Assembly (NCBI GenBank): GCA_036961445.1
Contig: JBALVO010000177.1
Location: 1 to 5,915, forward strand
Reading direction: 5' to 3'
DNA from: JBALVO01 sp036961445
GTDB lineage: Bacteria > Pseudomonadota > Gammaproteobacteria > Pseudomonadales > Halieaceae
DNA length: 5,915 nucleotides
Made by a program: the position numbers and the translations under genes. This document shows, piece by piece, positions 4,528 to 5,915 of the stretch. Numbering within the stretch: the stretch's first letter is position 1; each line of letters starts with the position of its first letter. The notes under the pieces are model-generated. The model did not search any database. It saw only the letters and a list, made by a program, of their open reading frames with translations, and was not told the origin of the DNA.

Positions 4528-5478
4528 ATGCTCAAAGATGTCTCCCACCCGCTCAAAAATACCGCGACAGAAATGGAGGTAGTGGACGATATCCTGGAGA
4601 CGCTACGTTTTCGGGGTAGCATTTTTTTCCATTCCAGTCTTGCCGCTCCCTGGGGAATGTCTCTGACTTCTTCGGCCACGCCACGGTTTCACGTTGCGCT
4701 GGAAGGCGGTTTTTATGTGGGCACAAATGATAGGCAAGTGTCGGTTCGACCGATGGAAATTGTGATGCTACCAGCAGGCGATATGCACTGGATAGCAGAT
4801 CAGGAAAACCGTAAATTGGTGCCCAGTGAACGCGCAGGTCAAGCTTGCGAACTGGGGCAACCACTCTTCCAACAGGGCGACATAACCAATCGCTTGATGT
4901 GTGGCGTTGTTGAATACGATGATGCAATTTCACATCCTATAATCAGTGCCTTGCCATCAATATTTCATGTTTCAGATATCCATCACGAAGACAGTATCTG
5001 GATGACGGTGCAACAAATAGATAAAGAGATAAATCGTGGCGGGATTAAAAAGAGCTCGATAATAGATAGGCTTACTGAAGTGCTGTTTATTCAGCTCATC
5101 AAACAACACATCACCGAAAACGAGCATCTAAAGGGTTTTCTGTCGGCTCTGCGAGAACCGAGGATAGGGAAAACCTTACAATTGATTCACAAAAATCCTG
5201 AGTTGCACTGGACCTTGGATATGATCAGCGAAGAAGTGGGCATGTCACGGGCGACACTGCAGCGTAAATTTAAAAGCGAGCTGGACATGTCACCCATCAT
5301 GTACCTGAATCGATGGCGTATCGCTAAGGCCTACCAACTAGTGAAGTACTCGAGCCGATCCCTTGACCGGATTGCAGGCAGTATCGGGTTTTCCGACGCT
5401 CGTACAATGCGAACGGCATTTCAGCGTCAGTATGGTATTACTCCCAGTGAATTGCGCAGGAAAGAGATTGCCAGGTAA
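4528..5478 (+). CDS. AraC-family transcriptional regulator, cupin_6 type
   Basis: This encodes a 316-residue DNA-binding regulator. Residues about 17-200 resemble the cupin_6 (AraC-type sensor) domain, with DILETLRFRGSIFFHSSLAA, then PW, then FHVALEGGFYVG and a LPAGDMHW stretch (81-88) where effector binding would occur. Residues about 211-312 are the AraC DNA-binding domain with two helix-turn-helix motifs: about 228-249 (WTLDMISEEVGMSRATLQRKF) and about 277-300, followed by the family signature ending GITPSELRR. The length is normal for the subfamily. The ATG at 4528 has CAGG 8 nt upstream; an alternative ATG at 4573 would still keep the cupin domain. It is transcribed away from the cytochrome P460 operon across 75 bp and is its probable regulator. 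The effector is unknown; a nitrogen oxide or hydroxylamine-related signal is only a guess from context. Confidence 0.92.
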   Translation: MLKDVSHPLKNTATEMEVVDDILETLRFRGSIFFHSSLAAPWGMSLTSSATPRFHVALEGGFYVGTNDRQVSVRPMEIVMLPAGDMHWIADQENRKLVPSERAGQACELGQPLFQQGDITNRLMCGVVEYDDAISHPIISALPSIFHVSDIHHEDSIWMTVQQIDKEINRGGIKKSSIIDRLTEVLFIQLIKQHITENEHLKGFLSALREPRIGKTLQLIHKNPELHWTLDMISEEVGMSRATLQRKFKSELDMSPIMYLNRWRIAKAYQLVKYSSRSLDRIAGSIGFSDARTMRTAFQRQYGITPSELRRKEIAR

Positions 5479-5494
5479 ACTCTCCGAAATTGTT

Positions 5495-5510
5495 TGGATC
5501 GCCTGATCCA
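5495..5510 (+). terminator. Weak hairpin after AraC gene
   Basis: TGGATC and GATCCA form a 6-bp stem around GCCT, 17 bp after the stop codon. No T-run follows directly, so intrinsic termination is doubtful. It is the only hairpin in the 83 bp between the gene and the next IS6 element. Confidence 0.25.
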
Positions 5511-5603
5511 GCCACTCTCCAGAGAAATTCGTATAAAATTACGGGCCAAGAAGGACTAGAGGGTACTGCCAAGTTAAAACGCTGGTTTTGGTAGAATCGG
5601 CGC

Positions 5604-5915
5604 ATGAATACGTATAAACGCCACCGATTCCCCCCTGACATCATCAGTTATGCCGTCTGGCTCTACTATAGATTCAATCTTAGCCATCGTGATATTGAAG
5701 ATTTACTCGCTGAGCGTGGCATCATTGTCAGCCGCGAAGCGATTCGTCTCTGGTGTATTAAATTCGGAGCCCTTTACGCCAGAAGATTGAAGCGCAAGCA
5801 CCGAGGCTATGGCGATACGTTCTTCATTGATGAAGTCTTCGCCGGTGTGCCGGACCATTCAGATCAACGGTAAACAGCATTATCTTTGGCGGGCCGTAGA
5901 CCAGGATGGCGAGGT
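5604..5915 (+). pseudogene. IS6 transposase, frameshifted, runs off the window
   Basis: The first 79 residues are nearly the same as the complete transposase, including the helix-turn-helix region and the first catalytic aspartate in FFIDEVF. There the reading frame is broken: 19 bases (5842-5860) replace the 3 found in the complete copy, a net gain of 16, and the frame ends at 5873 after AGVPDHSDQR. Beyond the insertion, another frame resumes the family sequence (INGKQHYLWRAVDQDGE) to the window end. Most differences from the complete copy before the break are silent at protein level, so the gene was under selection until a recent disruption. Confidence 0.85.
5842..5857 (-). repeat. Short insertion with TGGTCCGGCA motif, copy B
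   Basis: On the minus strand this reads TGGTCCGGCACACCGG, equal at 14 of 16 positions to the insertion at 3038-3053. It sits inside the transposase gene, where it shifts the frame, and in the opposite orientation to copy A relative to the transposase. Confidence 0.6.

Larger units (their letters stand above)
5562..5915 (+). mobile_element. IS6-family element, partial at window end
   Basis: The left terminal repeat GGTACTGCCAAGTTAA (5562-5577) is identical to that of the copy at 1318. The first 350 bp follow the same layout at about 80 percent nucleotide identity, so this is a related but distinct IS and not a recent duplicate. The right end lies outside the window. With the remnant ending at 3255, it brackets the P460/AraC block in direct orientation. 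Confidence 0.9.

Noticed and set aside
4553..4933. Minus-strand open frame of 126 codons
   Set aside because: It is antisense to the cupin domain of the AraC gene and has no recognisable features.

Overview
The window looks like an insertion-sequence-rich accessory region of a proteobacterium, most likely a gammaproteobacterium. That placement is inferred from the TraR/DksA-type zinc-finger protein, the periplasmic cytochrome P460 pair, the AraC regulator with a cupin_6-type N-terminus and the IS6-family transposases. No rRNA, tRNA or CRISPR array is visible, and nothing fixes the genus.

Layout. Positions 1-372 hold no gene, but include three tandem 20-bp direct repeats (254-313) that resemble the end of a mobile element. 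A small secreted cysteine-repeat protein is encoded on the minus strand (373-681). Non-coding sequence follows, with a hairpin and a palindromic element (872-961). Next is the 5' part of an unrecognised gene (1128-1317), cut off by an intact IS6-family element (1318-2093, transposase 1360-2043). After it come a second palindromic element (2228-2303), a minus-strand DksA/TraR-type zinc-finger gene (2333-2671), and a third, expanded palindromic element (2839-2949) that abuts the 3' remnant of another IS6 copy (about 2952-3255). Two overlapping minus-strand cytochrome P460 genes (3263-3820 and 3820-4452) follow, divergent from an AraC-family regulator (4528-5478). A third IS6 copy begins at 5562, is broken by a short insertion, and runs off the window.

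How it fits together. All three IS6 copies point the same way, so the dksA-like block and the P460/AraC block each lie between directly repeated IS6 sequences, as in IS6/IS26-type pseudo-compound structures. The P460 pair and the divergent AraC gene share a 75-bp intergenic region and probably form one regulated unit. Cytochromes P460 act on hydroxylamine or nitric oxide, so a nitrogen-oxide detoxification role is the best guess, with the AraC protein as the likely local regulator.

The most unusual structures are two. The first is a family of three palindromic elements built from 9-bp CGACG-type units around a loop of about 30 nt with a related sequence; each element has different unit numbers in its two arms, and the first lies in the opposite orientation to the other two. 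The second is a 16-bp motif (TGGTCCGGCAYMCCGG) found as a short insertion in two of the three transposase copies, in opposite orientations.
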